Source: an uncultured Sneathia sp. (GTDB lineage Bacteria > Fusobacteriota > Fusobacteriia > Fusobacteriales > Leptotrichiaceae). From it: 39,235 bases of DNA. This document shows positions 1 to 6,920 of this stretch, in pieces; position 1 is the first letter of the stretch, and each line of letters starts with the position of its first letter. The DNA lies in NCBI GenBank assembly GCA_902494065.1, contig CABURZ010000002.1, positions 1 through 39,235 on the forward strand. The letters run 5' to 3'. A program made the position numbers and the translations under genes. The notes beneath the pieces are model-generated. The model had not been told where the DNA came from and did no database searches. It saw only the letters and a list, made by a program, of their open reading frames with translations.

Positions 1-2
1 AG

Positions 3-1196
3 GTTTCTATTTTAATGAAATCTATTTTAAATGTCGCATCTACAAATTTTTTAACAAAAATTGCTTTTATTTTGCTTTTTGTTATTATAGGCTGTGTAAT
101 TTATTTAGTTTCTAATGTAGAAAGTAATATAAAGGGGTCTGGTATTTCTACAATTTATGCTTTAATAGATAATGTGATGAAAATAAATATCAAAAAAACT
201 TTGGTTTATAAATTTTTTGCAAGCATTGTAACTGTTGGTATGGGACTAACACTAGGTCGTGAAGGTCCATCAGTTCAATTAGGTGGACTAGTCGGAAGTT
301 TAATTCATTCTTTTACTAAACTAGATGACAAGTATAAAAAATACTTTATAGGATCTAGTAGTGGTGCAGGACTAGCTGTTGCATTTAATGCTCCTCTAAC
401 AGGAGTTCTATTTAGTATAGAAGAAATTTATAAAAAGACTACAAAAAAAGAATTTTTAAGTTCTAGTGTAACAGTTTTTTCAGCTATAATTGTATCTAAT
501 ATCTTACTTGGAATTAAACCTGCACTTTTAAATGTTCCTAAAATAAAGCATTTTAATTTAAGAATGTATCTATACATAATAATATTTGGGGTTATAGTAG
601 GATTATCTGGAGTACTTTTTAGCTTAATAATGTTTAATAGTAAAAAAATTTTAAATTTTTTAAAACTACCTAATTTAATTAAATTTTTAATACCTTTTGT
701 AGTTACTGCAATATTCTTACTAATAGATAAAAATTTATTTGGTGCTGGAGAAAATTTGATAATGCTACCTTTGGAAGGAAACGAACCTTTACGTACACTG
801 ATATTTCACTATTTGATAAAACTATTTTTACTATTTTTAGTATTTAGTGTTGATGTGCCAGGTGGTAGTCTAGTACCACTACTAGTACTTGGATCATTAA
901 TAGGTAATATTTACGCTAATATACTTGTAAATTTTGGTATAATAAATCCTAATTTAATATTAGCTTTTTCAATGATAGGTATGGCAGGACATTTCTCAAG
1001 CATAGTGCGTGCTCCACTAACTGCTATAATTTTAGTTTTAGAAATGACTAATGGTTCTTTTGATTATCTTTTAGCTGTTGCTATAGTTAGTTTAATATCT
1101 TATGAAGTAGCTGAATTTATTAAAATAGATCCATTTTATGAAAAATCATACGAAGATTTGAAGGTGAAATTAAATGCTAGAAACAGACAGAATTAA
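3..1196 (+). CDS. ClC-family chloride channel or Cl-/H+ antiporter, 5' end outside window
   Basis: Integral membrane anion channel/exchanger of the ClC family. The reading frame is open to the first base of the window. The first visible ATG (15) leaves only about 40 residues before the GSGIS selectivity-filter motif, while about 105 precede it in E. coli ClcA, so the true start lies upstream. Counting from that ATG: GSGIS 41-45, GREGP with the gating glutamate 81-85, and FSIEE 133-137, whose glutamates match the internal proton-pathway position of exchangers. The usual GGIFAP motif reads GGSLVP. No C-terminal CBS domains are present. The 3' end overlaps the following acetyltransferase gene by 23 bases, suggesting cotranscription. 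The family call is secure. Exchanger rather than channel is inferred from the glutamates. Confidence 0.93.
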   Translation, partial: VSILMKSILNVASTNFLTKIAFILLFVIIGCVIYLVSNVESNIKGSGISTIYALIDNVMKINIKKTLVYKFFASIVTVGMGLTLGREGPSVQLGGLVGSLIHSFTKLDDKYKKYFIGSSSGAGLAVAFNAPLTGVLFSIEEIYKKTTKKEFLSSSVTVFSAIIVSNILLGIKPALLNVPKIKHFNLRMYLYIIIFGVIVGLSGVLFSLIMFNSKKILNFLKLPNLIKFLIPFVVTAIFLLIDKNLFGAGENLIMLPLEGNEPLRTLIFHYLIKLFLLFLVFSVDVPGGSLVPLLVLGSLIGNIYANILVNFGIINPNLILAFSMIGMAGHFSSIVRAPLTAIILVLEMTNGSFDYLLAVAIVSLISYEVAEFIKIDPFYEKSYEDLKVKLNARNRQN

Positions 1197-1659
1197 ACTT
1201 AGAAATTGGAAAATAAGTGACGCAGAAAATTTATACAAATATGCAAGCGATGAGCTTGTAGGCCCACTTACAGGCTGGAGTCCTCATAAAAATGTAGAAG
1301 AAAGCAAAAACATAATACAGAACTTTTTTAACAAAAATACTTTTGCAATAGTTTTAAAAGAGACTAATGAAATAGTTGGAAGTATAGGACTTTGCCAACC
1401 TAAAATTGAAAAATATGTAGCTTTAGATGAAATGGAAGTAGGTTATTGGATAGCAAGACCTTATTGGGGTCAAAGAATTGCTCCTGAAGCTATGGAGTTA
1501 ATTAAAGAATATTCTTTCAATACTTTAAAGTTAAAAAAATTATGGTGCGTAGCAAATGAACATAATTTAAATTCAAGACGTGTACAGCAAAAATGTGGAT
1601 TTGAAGTTCAATTTAAAAATAACGGTAAAGTGTATACCGCTATAGATAATAAGAGATGA
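1174..1659 (+). CDS. GNAT acetyltransferase, RimJ/RimL type
   Basis: Acetyl-CoA-dependent N-acetyltransferase of the Acetyltransf_3 (RimJ/RimL-like) group, 161 residues, about the normal domain length. Visible hallmarks are the N-terminal ETDRIKLRNW strand, a central GYWIARPYWGQRIAPEA stretch corresponding to the acetyl-CoA binding motif, and the C-terminal NLNSRRVQQKCGFE motif typical of this group. An AAGGTG Shine-Dalgarno lies about 10 bases before the ATG, inside the end of the ClC gene. The gene ends in a strong hairpin terminator that contains its own stop codon. Substrate is unknown: ribosomal protein N-termini, a drug or a small amine are all possible. Confidence 0.88.
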   Translation: MLETDRIKLRNWKISDAENLYKYASDELVGPLTGWSPHKNVEESKNIIQNFFNKNTFAIVLKETNEIVGSIGLCQPKIEKYVALDEMEVGYWIARPYWGQRIAPEAMELIKEYSFNTLKLKKLWCVANEHNLNSRRVQQKCGFEVQFKNNGKVYTAIDNKR

Positions 1660-1680
1660 CTTGCGTCATCTCTTTATTAT
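1651..1680. terminator. bidirectional intrinsic terminator
   Basis: Perfect 10-bp stem (1651-1660 with 1665-1674, AAGAGATGAC arm) with a TTGC loop followed by an AT-rich tail. It sits between the convergent acetyltransferase and purine permease genes and includes the acetyltransferase stop codon in the stem, so it probably serves both strands. Confidence 0.85.
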
Positions 1681-2987
1681 ATTATTGCTTCTACTATATA
1701 TCTTATCACAAATAATATAGCTAATATATACATAACTATTGAAACTTGTCTATGTTTACCTGTCAATACTTTTATTATTACATAACTTACTATTCCGAAT
1801 ACTATTCCATTTGCTATAGAATAAGTTAGTGGCATCATTATTATTGCTAAAAATGATGGTAACCCGTCTGTAAAATCATTAAAGTCTACTTTAGATATAT
1901 TACTTATCATAAATAGACCAACTACTATTAAAGCTGATGCTGTTGCACAACTTGGTATAATTGAAAATATAGGCTCAAATACTAACGCTATTAAAAATAG
2001 TACGGCTGTTGTTAGTGCTGTTAGTCCTGTTCTACCACCTTGAGCTACTCCACTTGCACTTTCAACAAATGTTGTTACTGTAGATGTTCCTAACACAGCT
2101 CCTGCTGTTGTTCCTATAGCATCTGCAAATAAAGCTTGTCTTGCTTTAGGAAGATTACCGTTTTCATCTAACATATCTGCTTTTGATGCAACTCCAACTA
2201 ATGTACCAACTGTATCAAATAAGTCAACAAATAAAAAGGCAAACATTGCAACTAACATATTAAATGTAAAAATATTGTTAAATTCAAATTTAAAAAATAT
2301 AGGACTTATACTTGATGGCAATCCAACTAAACTATGTGGCAAACTTGTTACCTTAAGCGGTATTGCAAGTATAGTTGTAATAACCATACCTAGTAGTATT
2401 CCACCTGGCACATTTTTATAAACCAACACTATTGTTACAATTATACCGAATAATGTTAAAAGGCTCACAGGACTAAATAAATCACCTAAAGCTAATGGTA
2501 CACCTTGTCCTACAACTACAAGACCTGATTGATATAGTCCTAAAAACGCAATAAATAAACCTATTCCTGCACTAACCGCATTTTTTAATGAAAGCGGTAT
2601 AGAATTTACTATAGCTTCTCTGACTTTTGTTAATGTTAAAAGTATAAAAACTATACCTTCTAATAATACAGCTGTCAACGCAAATTGCCAACTTAAACCT
2701 TTACCTATAACTATAGTATACGCAAAGTATGCATTCAATCCCATGCCAGGTGCTAATGCAAATGGATAATTTGCATATATAGCCATCACACAAGTTGCAA
2801 TAAATGATGATATTGCTGTTGCTGTAAATATTGCACCTTTATCCATACCAGTTTCTGATAAAATGCTAGGATTTACAATTAAAATGTAAGCCATAGTCAT
2901 GAAAGTTGTGATACCTGCTAAAACTTCTGTTTTAACAGTAGTTCTGTTTTCTTTCAATTTAAAGAAATTTTCTAAAAATGAGTTCAT
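1677..2987 (-). CDS. NCS2-family purine base permease (AzgA/PbuG/PbuO-like)
   Basis: Proton-coupled uptake of purine bases such as guanine, hypoxanthine or adenine across the inner membrane. The 436-residue length and very hydrophobic profile (12 or more membrane segments) match the AzgA branch of NCS2 transporters. Family stretches seen are the N-terminal TEVLAGITTFMTMAYILIVNP, MGLNAYFAYT around residues 80-90, FVDLFDTVGTLVGVA near 255, and FVESASGVAQGGRTGL near 310. The start is supported by a strong AGGGGGAG ribosome site. It stands alone behind a long leader with a ykkC-type riboswitch and a consensus promoter, which fits control by a purine-pathway metabolite. Exact base specificity cannot be read from sequence. 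Confidence 0.95.
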   Translation of the reverse strand: MNSFLENFFKLKENRTTVKTEVLAGITTFMTMAYILIVNPSILSETGMDKGAIFTATAISSFIATCVMAIYANYPFALAPGMGLNAYFAYTIVIGKGLSWQFALTAVLLEGIVFILLTLTKVREAIVNSIPLSLKNAVSAGIGLFIAFLGLYQSGLVVVGQGVPLALGDLFSPVSLLTLFGIIVTIVLVYKNVPGGILLGMVITTILAIPLKVTSLPHSLVGLPSSISPIFFKFEFNNIFTFNMLVAMFAFLFVDLFDTVGTLVGVASKADMLDENGNLPKARQALFADAIGTTAGAVLGTSTVTTFVESASGVAQGGRTGLTALTTAVLFLIALVFEPIFSIIPSCATASALIVVGLFMISNISKVDFNDFTDGLPSFLAIIMMPLTYSIANGIVFGIVSYVIIKVLTGKHRQVSIVMYILAILFVIRYIVEAII

Positions 2988-3013
2988 ATTCTCCCCCTTA
3001 TCATTTTTAAAAA

Positions 3014-3178
3014 AATAACTTAAAAGGAAACTTGTTCACTAAATTTAAAGCCTAGAAGGGTAGGCTTTTGCGAAACCTACCTCCTAGGCTTTTATCCTTT
3101 AGGTGTAGTGTACTATTGTACACCTGTGACGCTTGGTTAGAAACTCTACCCTAGTCACACTTTCTCTTTTAAGTTATT
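3014..3178 (-). repeat. long-range 13-bp inverted repeat enclosing the riboswitch, with U tract
   Basis: A perfect 13-bp inverted repeat (3014-3026 with 3166-3178) brackets the whole ykkC aptamer. On the minus strand the 3' arm is followed at once by seven T residues, as at an intrinsic terminator, but the enclosed loop is about 140 nt and holds the aptamer. It could be an extra closing helix, a terminator formed only when the aptamer is folded, or both. Confidence 0.7.
3047..3169 (-). promoter_or_regulatory. ykkC-family riboswitch, probably PRPP class
   Basis: Read on the minus strand, the leader contains the ykkC-family landmarks in order. GTGTGACTAGGGT comes first, then AACCAAG, then GTCACAG, which pairs back to the first block (3154-3159 with 3125-3130). 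Next is a GTGTAC/GTACAC hairpin (about 3106-3126), then GGATAAAAGCC and GGAGGTAGGTTTC, ending in a long hairpin (3047-3055 with 3085-3093, and 3059-3064 with 3076-3081). CCAAG and the GGTAGGTTTC tail resemble, from memory, the PRPP-sensing ykkC subtype rather than guanidine-I, whose block is CTGGTCCGAGAG. The downstream purine permease fits PRPP or ppGpp sensing. Ligand class is inference; the ykkC call is firm. Confidence 0.82.
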
Positions 3179-3196
3179 CTTTTCTTTACTAACTTC

Positions 3197-3225
3197 ATCA
3201 TAGCAATTAAAAATATAAAAGTCAA
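3197..3225 (-). promoter_or_regulatory. promoter of the purine permease
   Basis: Minus-strand TTGACT (3220-3225), a 17-base spacer and TATGAT (3197-3202). The predicted transcript starts near 3190, just upstream of the outer inverted repeat and riboswitch. Confidence 0.8.
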
Positions 3226-3325
3226 GCTATTTTTTAGAATTTCTATATTAAAAATAAAAAACATCAACTATTCTATTATATATTGCCCTCATAAACTACA
3301 TTGTTTTAAAAAATGAAAAGAATTA

Positions 3326-3353
3326 TTGACAAAAGTAAATATAATGGTATAAT
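3326..3353 (+). promoter_or_regulatory. promoter of the WYL regulator
   Basis: Consensus TTGACA (3326-3331), 16-base spacer, TATAAT (3348-3353). It leaves a leader of roughly 75 bases before the ATG at 3436. Confidence 0.78.
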
Positions 3354-3435
3354 TAAAGAATCAAAAAACATACAAATTTAACACAATAACATAAAAATAT
3401 GTTGATATAATTTATGCATATATAGGTGGTTAGCT

Positions 3436-4356
3436 ATGAAAAAAGAAAAAAGTGATAAAATTGAAAGAATCCTTGAAATATACACTAAATTGTTGAACGG
3501 TAATCATATAAGTAAAGAAGAAAGTGCTAAATACTTTGGAGTTAATGACAGAAGTATTCAAAGAGATATAGATGATATACGCGATTTTCTAGCAAAAGGG
3601 CTTACAAAAGAAGGATTTACCGACACTGTAACATATGACCATAAAGAAAAAAAATATTATATGTTAAGAATAAATGAAAACAAACTTACTGATATAGAAG
3701 CATTAGAAGTTTTTAAAATTCTATTATCTAGTAGAGCTTTTACAAAAGAAGATTTATCTAGCATATTTTCTAAATTACTTACTTACGCTATACCTAAACA
3801 AAGAAAGAAAGATATCAAAGAATTAGTAGATAAATATTTGTTAATATACTCAGAACCAAAATTTATGTTCAAACACACATACAAGTTTGAGAATATAGTT
3901 TGGGCTATTAAAGACAAACAATATGTAAAGCTTGAATATATTGATGAAAATAATGAAAAAATAGTAGTAAACAAATTAAAACCAGTTTCTATTGCTTTTT
4001 CTGAATACTATTTTTATCTAACAGGTTATACTGATGAAGACTTTGTTTCTATATACAGAGTAGATAGAATTAAAAGATTAAAAGTTTTAGACGAAAAATT
4101 CAGCATTAAATACTTTGAAAATATGACTGATAAAAAGTACACTGATAACTTACAATTTATGACTGGCGGTGTTCTAAAAAAAATTGTATTTAGATATATA
4201 GGAAATGATGTAGACTATATTTTAAACAAATTTCCTAATGCTCAAATAATATATCACGACAAAAATATATACAACATTCAAATTGAAACATTTGGAGATA
4301 GTGCATTAAAATGGCTTAGTCACAGAGAAGAAATAACTAATGTAGAAATAATATAG
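3436..4356 (+). CDS. WYL-domain transcriptional regulator, 3' end rewritten by mobile element
   Basis: Cytoplasmic DNA-binding regulator with an N-terminal winged HTH of the HTH_11 type (about residues 5-60, ending SIQRDIDDIRDFL) and a central WYL ligand-sensing domain (about 150-220, with YVKLEYIDE, YYFYLTGYTDEDFVSIYRVDRIK), followed by a WCX-like C-terminal part. Start chosen on the AGGTGG site at 3423. The protein stops at residue 306 in ...SHREEITNVEII. The stop TAG is completed by the first G of the GGGGCTATTGCAA element end at 4356, so the natural C-terminus has probably been lost by some residues. The regulated target is unknown; the neighbouring genes have themselves been rearranged. 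Confidence 0.9.
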   Translation: MKKEKSDKIERILEIYTKLLNGNHISKEESAKYFGVNDRSIQRDIDDIRDFLAKGLTKEGFTDTVTYDHKEKKYYMLRINENKLTDIEALEVFKILLSSRAFTKEDLSSIFSKLLTYAIPKQRKKDIKELVDKYLLIYSEPKFMFKHTYKFENIVWAIKDKQYVKLEYIDENNEKIVVNKLKPVSIAFSEYYFYLTGYTDEDFVSIYRVDRIKRLKVLDEKFSIKYFENMTDKKYTDNLQFMTGGVLKKIVFRYIGNDVDYILNKFPNAQIIYHDKNIYNIQIETFGDSALKWLSHREEITNVEII

Positions 4357-4412
4357 GGGCTATTGCAAATTTAAAAAGTGATAGTCAAAAGTAAAGAAAA
4401 AGGTGCCAAATT
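4356..4412 (+). repeat. 57-bp dispersed repeat, copy A
   Basis: Shares 55 of 57 bases with 16619-16675, from GGGGCTATTGCAAATTT to CCAAATT. In this copy it forms the left end of the composite insertion. The homology stops where the IS3-family arm begins shortly after. Confidence 0.92.
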
Positions 4413-4421
4413 TAAAGTGGC

Positions 4422-4544
4422 CCCAAGAGAGTAGACACTGAAAAAAAGATTAAATAAGCAATTGATTCCTATATTGAGTAGGAGTCAATTTTTTTAAATT
4501 TCATTGATATCTGTAATTATTGTAATAGTGCATCTACTCTTTAA
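4422..4544. repeat. left arm of a ~122-bp inverted repeat (IS3-family 3' end)
   Basis: Nearly identical in reverse complement to 4932-5053, both beginning at CCCAAGAGAGTAGACACTG on their outer side. It carries the decayed C-terminal codons and the terminal sequence of an IS3-family element. The two arms differ by a few substitutions and one base in an A run. Confidence 0.85.
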
Positions 4545-4936
4545 TTGCTTGCTCAACTTCTAAATATGTTTCACATTTTGAGAAATTAACCTCATCTTTC
4601 ATATGACCAAAAAACGACTCTTGTGGTGCATTGTCCCAACAATTTCCTCTTCTTGACATTGATTGTTGTAATCCATATCTTTTCAATAATTTTTGAAATT
4701 TAGGACTCGTATAATGTGCACCTTGATCTGAGTGTATTGTAGATTCTCCTGTTAAAATTCTTTTATGCTTCTTGACTAATTTTTTTACTGTATTCAACAC
4801 AAAATCAATTTTTAAGTTTTTTGATAGTTTGTATGCAAGTATTTCATTAGTTGATCCATCTTTTATAGTAGATAAATATACCATATTTGATCCTTTGTAC
4901 TTTATGTAAGTTATATCTGTTAATAGTACTTTTAAA
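4450..4936 (-). pseudogene. IS3-family (IS150 group) transposase OrfB, C-terminal remnant
   Basis: DDE integrase-core fragment. Reading leftwards: VLLTDITY with the first catalytic Asp, then MVYLSTIKDGSTNEILAYKL, STIHSDQGAHYTS with the second Asp, then SMSRRGNCWDNAPQESFFGH with the catalytic Glu, as in IS150-like OrfB. The longest open stretch is 4534-4884. It ends at a TAG where the family continues EYIDYYNNYRYQW, and a second stop replaces the Trp codon a few residues on. The N-terminal half of OrfB and all of OrfA are missing. Not functional. Confidence 0.9.
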
Positions 4937-5053
4937 GAATATATCGACTATTACAATAACTACAGATATCAATGGAATTTAAAAAAATTGACTCCTACTC
5001 AATATAGGAATCAATTGCTTATTTAATCTTTTTTCAGTGTCTACTCTCTTGGG
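4932..5053. repeat. right arm of the ~122-bp inverted repeat
   Basis: Reverse-complement partner of 4422-4544. This copy keeps an open frame for the IS3 OrfB C-terminus on the plus strand. The arms are separated by about 390 bases of transposase sequence facing left. Confidence 0.85.
4937..5026 (+). pseudogene. IS3-family OrfB extreme C-terminus, opposite orientation
   Basis: 29 codons reading EYIDYYNNYRYQWNLKK..., the usual end of IS150-type OrfB, closed by TAA at 5024-5026. It is the intact counterpart of the mutated tail in the left arm. It shows that two oppositely oriented copies were joined here, near a TTTAAAG microhomology around 4931-4937. Confidence 0.85.
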
Positions 5054-5054
5054 T

Positions 5055-5114
5055 TCAGTTTATTGCAACAGCCCCTTTTTTTATCTCAAATAGACTTTCA
5101 ATCTGTTTAGACAT
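5055..5114 (-). pseudogene. 5' stub of an unidentified gene cut by the mobile element
   Basis: A ribosome site (AAAGGAT) precedes an ATG at 5112-5114 that opens MSKQIESLFEIKK. The 13th codon ends exactly at 5076, where the element end begins. The frame then runs through element sequence (GAVAIN) to a TGA. It was divergent from the ABC exporter, so it may have been that operon's regulator, but 13 residues do not allow identification. Confidence 0.6.
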
Positions 5115-5130
5115 ATTTTATCCTTTTACA

Positions 5131-5159
5131 TTGTTATTAAAATTTTAAGGAGGTATAAT
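5131..5159 (+). promoter_or_regulatory. probable promoter of the ABC exporter pair
   Basis: TTGTTA (5131-5136), 17-base spacer, TATAAT (5154-5159), then a GAGGGGG ribosome site before the ATG at 5178. The implied leader is only about 12 bases. Confidence 0.6.
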
Positions 5160-5177
5160 AATTTTGAGGGGGTATTT

Positions 5178-6920
5178 ATGTTTAAACTATATAAAAAATT
5201 GTTTAACTACGCTAAAGAATATTTACAATTTGGAATTTTAGCAGTAATTTTTGCTTTTTTTTCAACAGTAAGCAATGTTATAGGTTACTACTATATTTCA
5301 AAATTCATTTATGCACTTTTACTAGAAGAAAATTTTTCTAACTTAAAGCTTTACAGTATAAGAATAGTTATTTTTCTTACTTTAAGTGCTATTTTATATG
5401 CAATTTCTGGATATATGTCACATAAATTAGGATTTAGATTAGAAACTAATTTTAGGAAAAAAGGAATAGAAGGTTTATCTACGGCTAGTTTTAGCTTTTT
5501 TGAAACTAATAGTTCTGGCGTAATCAGAAAAACTATAGATGACAATGCAGGTAAAACACATATGATAATCGCACATTTAATACCAGATAATTCAAAAGCC
5601 ATACTAACGCCACTATTAATAATAATATTATCGTTTACTCTTAATATTAGAGTTGGAATAACGATATTAGTTCTTAGTATACTTTCATTAATTTTACTAT
5701 TTTCTATGATGGGTAATATGGATTTCATGAAACTATATCAAGAGTCACTAGATAAAATGAGCTCTGAAACTGTAGAATATATAAGGGGGATTCAAGTAAT
5801 TAAAATATTTAGTTGTAGTGTTAAAAATGTTAAAAATTTATACAAATGCATAACTGATTATTCAAATCTAGCTTACAAGTATTCAAAATCTTGTGAATAT
5901 CCTTATTGCAATTATCAGTTTATATTCTTTGCATTATCAAATTTGCTAATTGTTCCCATAGTATTTATTTTTAAAGATATTAACTCTTTAAAACTACTAG
6001 CTGCAGATTTAATGGTGATATTTTTCTTTTCAGGGGTAATATTTAGTGCACTTATGAGTGTTATGTGGGTATTTTCATATGTATATGAGGCAAAATATGC
6101 CATTTCTAACCTTGAAAAGCTATACGATGATATGCATAAAAATTCAATAAAATTTGGAGATAAAACTGATTTTGATAACTATAATATAGAATTTGAAAAT
6201 GTTTGTTTTTCATATAAAGATAAACTTGTTTTAAATAATTTGAGTTTTAATTTAGTAGAAAATAAGGTGTATGCCTTTGTTGGAAATTCTGGTGGAGGTA
6301 AATCAACAATAGCAAAATTAATATCTGGGTTTTATAACCTAGATAGCGGAACTATTAGAATAGGTGGAGTAGACATAACAAAATATACAGAAAACTCTAT
6401 AATAAGCAATATTTCATTCGTATTCCAAGATGCAAAATTATTCAAAAAAAGTATATTTGAAAATGTCTTACTTGCAAATCCTAATGCTACAAAAGATCAA
6501 GTTATGACGGCACTTACTATGGCAGGGTGTGATGAAATATTAAATAGATTTGAAATGCGTGAAAACACTATTATAGGGTCTAATGGTGTTTACCTTTCTG
6601 GTGGAGAAAAACAAAGAATAGCCATAGCTCGTGCCTTACTAAAAAATTCTAAAATTTTAATTTTCGATGAAGCAAGTGCTAGTATAGATGCCAAAAATGA
6701 ATATGAATTGCAAAAAGCATTTAAAGTATTAATGAAGAATAAAACAGTAATAATGATAGCTCACAGACTATCAAGCATCAAAAATGTTGATGAAATATTA
6801 GTAATTGACAATGGTAAAATTATAGAAAGAGGAAAACATCAAAAATTACTAGAAAATGGCGGAAAATATGCTACATATTGGGCTAAATATTTAAGTGCTA
6901 ATGATTGGAGGGTAATGTAA
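5178..6920 (+). CDS. ABC exporter half-transporter A (fused permease-ATPase, IrtA/YbtP-like)
   Basis: Type IV ABC exporter subunit, 580 residues. Six membrane helices span about residues 15-310, followed by a nucleotide-binding domain at about 335-575. Seen there are the Walker A GNSGGGKS (about 368-376), signature LSGGEKQR (about 472), Walker B with catalytic glutamate ILIFDEAS (about 495) and the switch histidine IMIAHR (about 527). The permease segment SSGVIRKTIDDNAGKTHMII is reminiscent of the siderophore-type pairs IrtAB/YbtPQ. The next gene overlaps its stop codon (TAATG), so the two almost certainly form a heterodimer. Substrate unknown; iron-siderophore import or export of a small molecule are the main options. 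Its divergent neighbour was destroyed by the adjacent mobile element. Confidence 0.93.
   Translation: MFKLYKKLFNYAKEYLQFGILAVIFAFFSTVSNVIGYYYISKFIYALLLEENFSNLKLYSIRIVIFLTLSAILYAISGYMSHKLGFRLETNFRKKGIEGLSTASFSFFETNSSGVIRKTIDDNAGKTHMIIAHLIPDNSKAILTPLLIIILSFTLNIRVGITILVLSILSLILLFSMMGNMDFMKLYQESLDKMSSETVEYIRGIQVIKIFSCSVKNVKNLYKCITDYSNLAYKYSKSCEYPYCNYQFIFFALSNLLIVPIVFIFKDINSLKLLAADLMVIFFFSGVIFSALMSVMWVFSYVYEAKYAISNLEKLYDDMHKNSIKFGDKTDFDNYNIEFENVCFSYKDKLVLNNLSFNLVENKVYAFVGNSGGGKSTIAKLISGFYNLDSGTIRIGGVDITKYTENSIISNISFVFQDAKLFKKSIFENVLLANPNATKDQVMTALTMAGCDEILNRFEMRENTIIGSNGVYLSGGEKQRIAIARALLKNSKILIFDEASASIDAKNEYELQKAFKVLMKNKTVIMIAHRLSSIKNVDEILVIDNGKIIERGKHQKLLENGGKYATYWAKYLSANDWRVM

Larger units (their letters stand above)
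4356..5075. mobile_element. composite insertion with GGGGCTRTTGCAA ends holding IS3-family remnants
   Basis: The segment is bounded by imperfect 13-bp inverted ends, GGGGCTATTGCAA (4356-4368) and TTGCAACAGCCCC (5063-5075). This end type resembles IS6-family termini (GG..CTGTTGCAAA), though no transposase of that type is present. Inside lie two opposite-facing remnants of one IS3-family (IS150-like) element. The left end replaces the stop of the WYL gene and the right end interrupts a minus-strand gene after 13 codons, so insertion came with loss of host DNA. No clear target duplication is visible. Confidence 0.75.

Noticed and set aside
3047..3169. Classical purine (guanine/adenine) riboswitch in front of the permease.
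   Set aside because: The conserved three-way junction loops of the purine aptamer are absent; the ykkC landmarks are present instead.
4422..5053. CRISPR-like or retron-like inverted structure.
   Set aside because: The arms encode the C-terminus of an IS3 transposase, which explains the inverted repeat; no spacers, msr/msd or reverse transcriptase are present.
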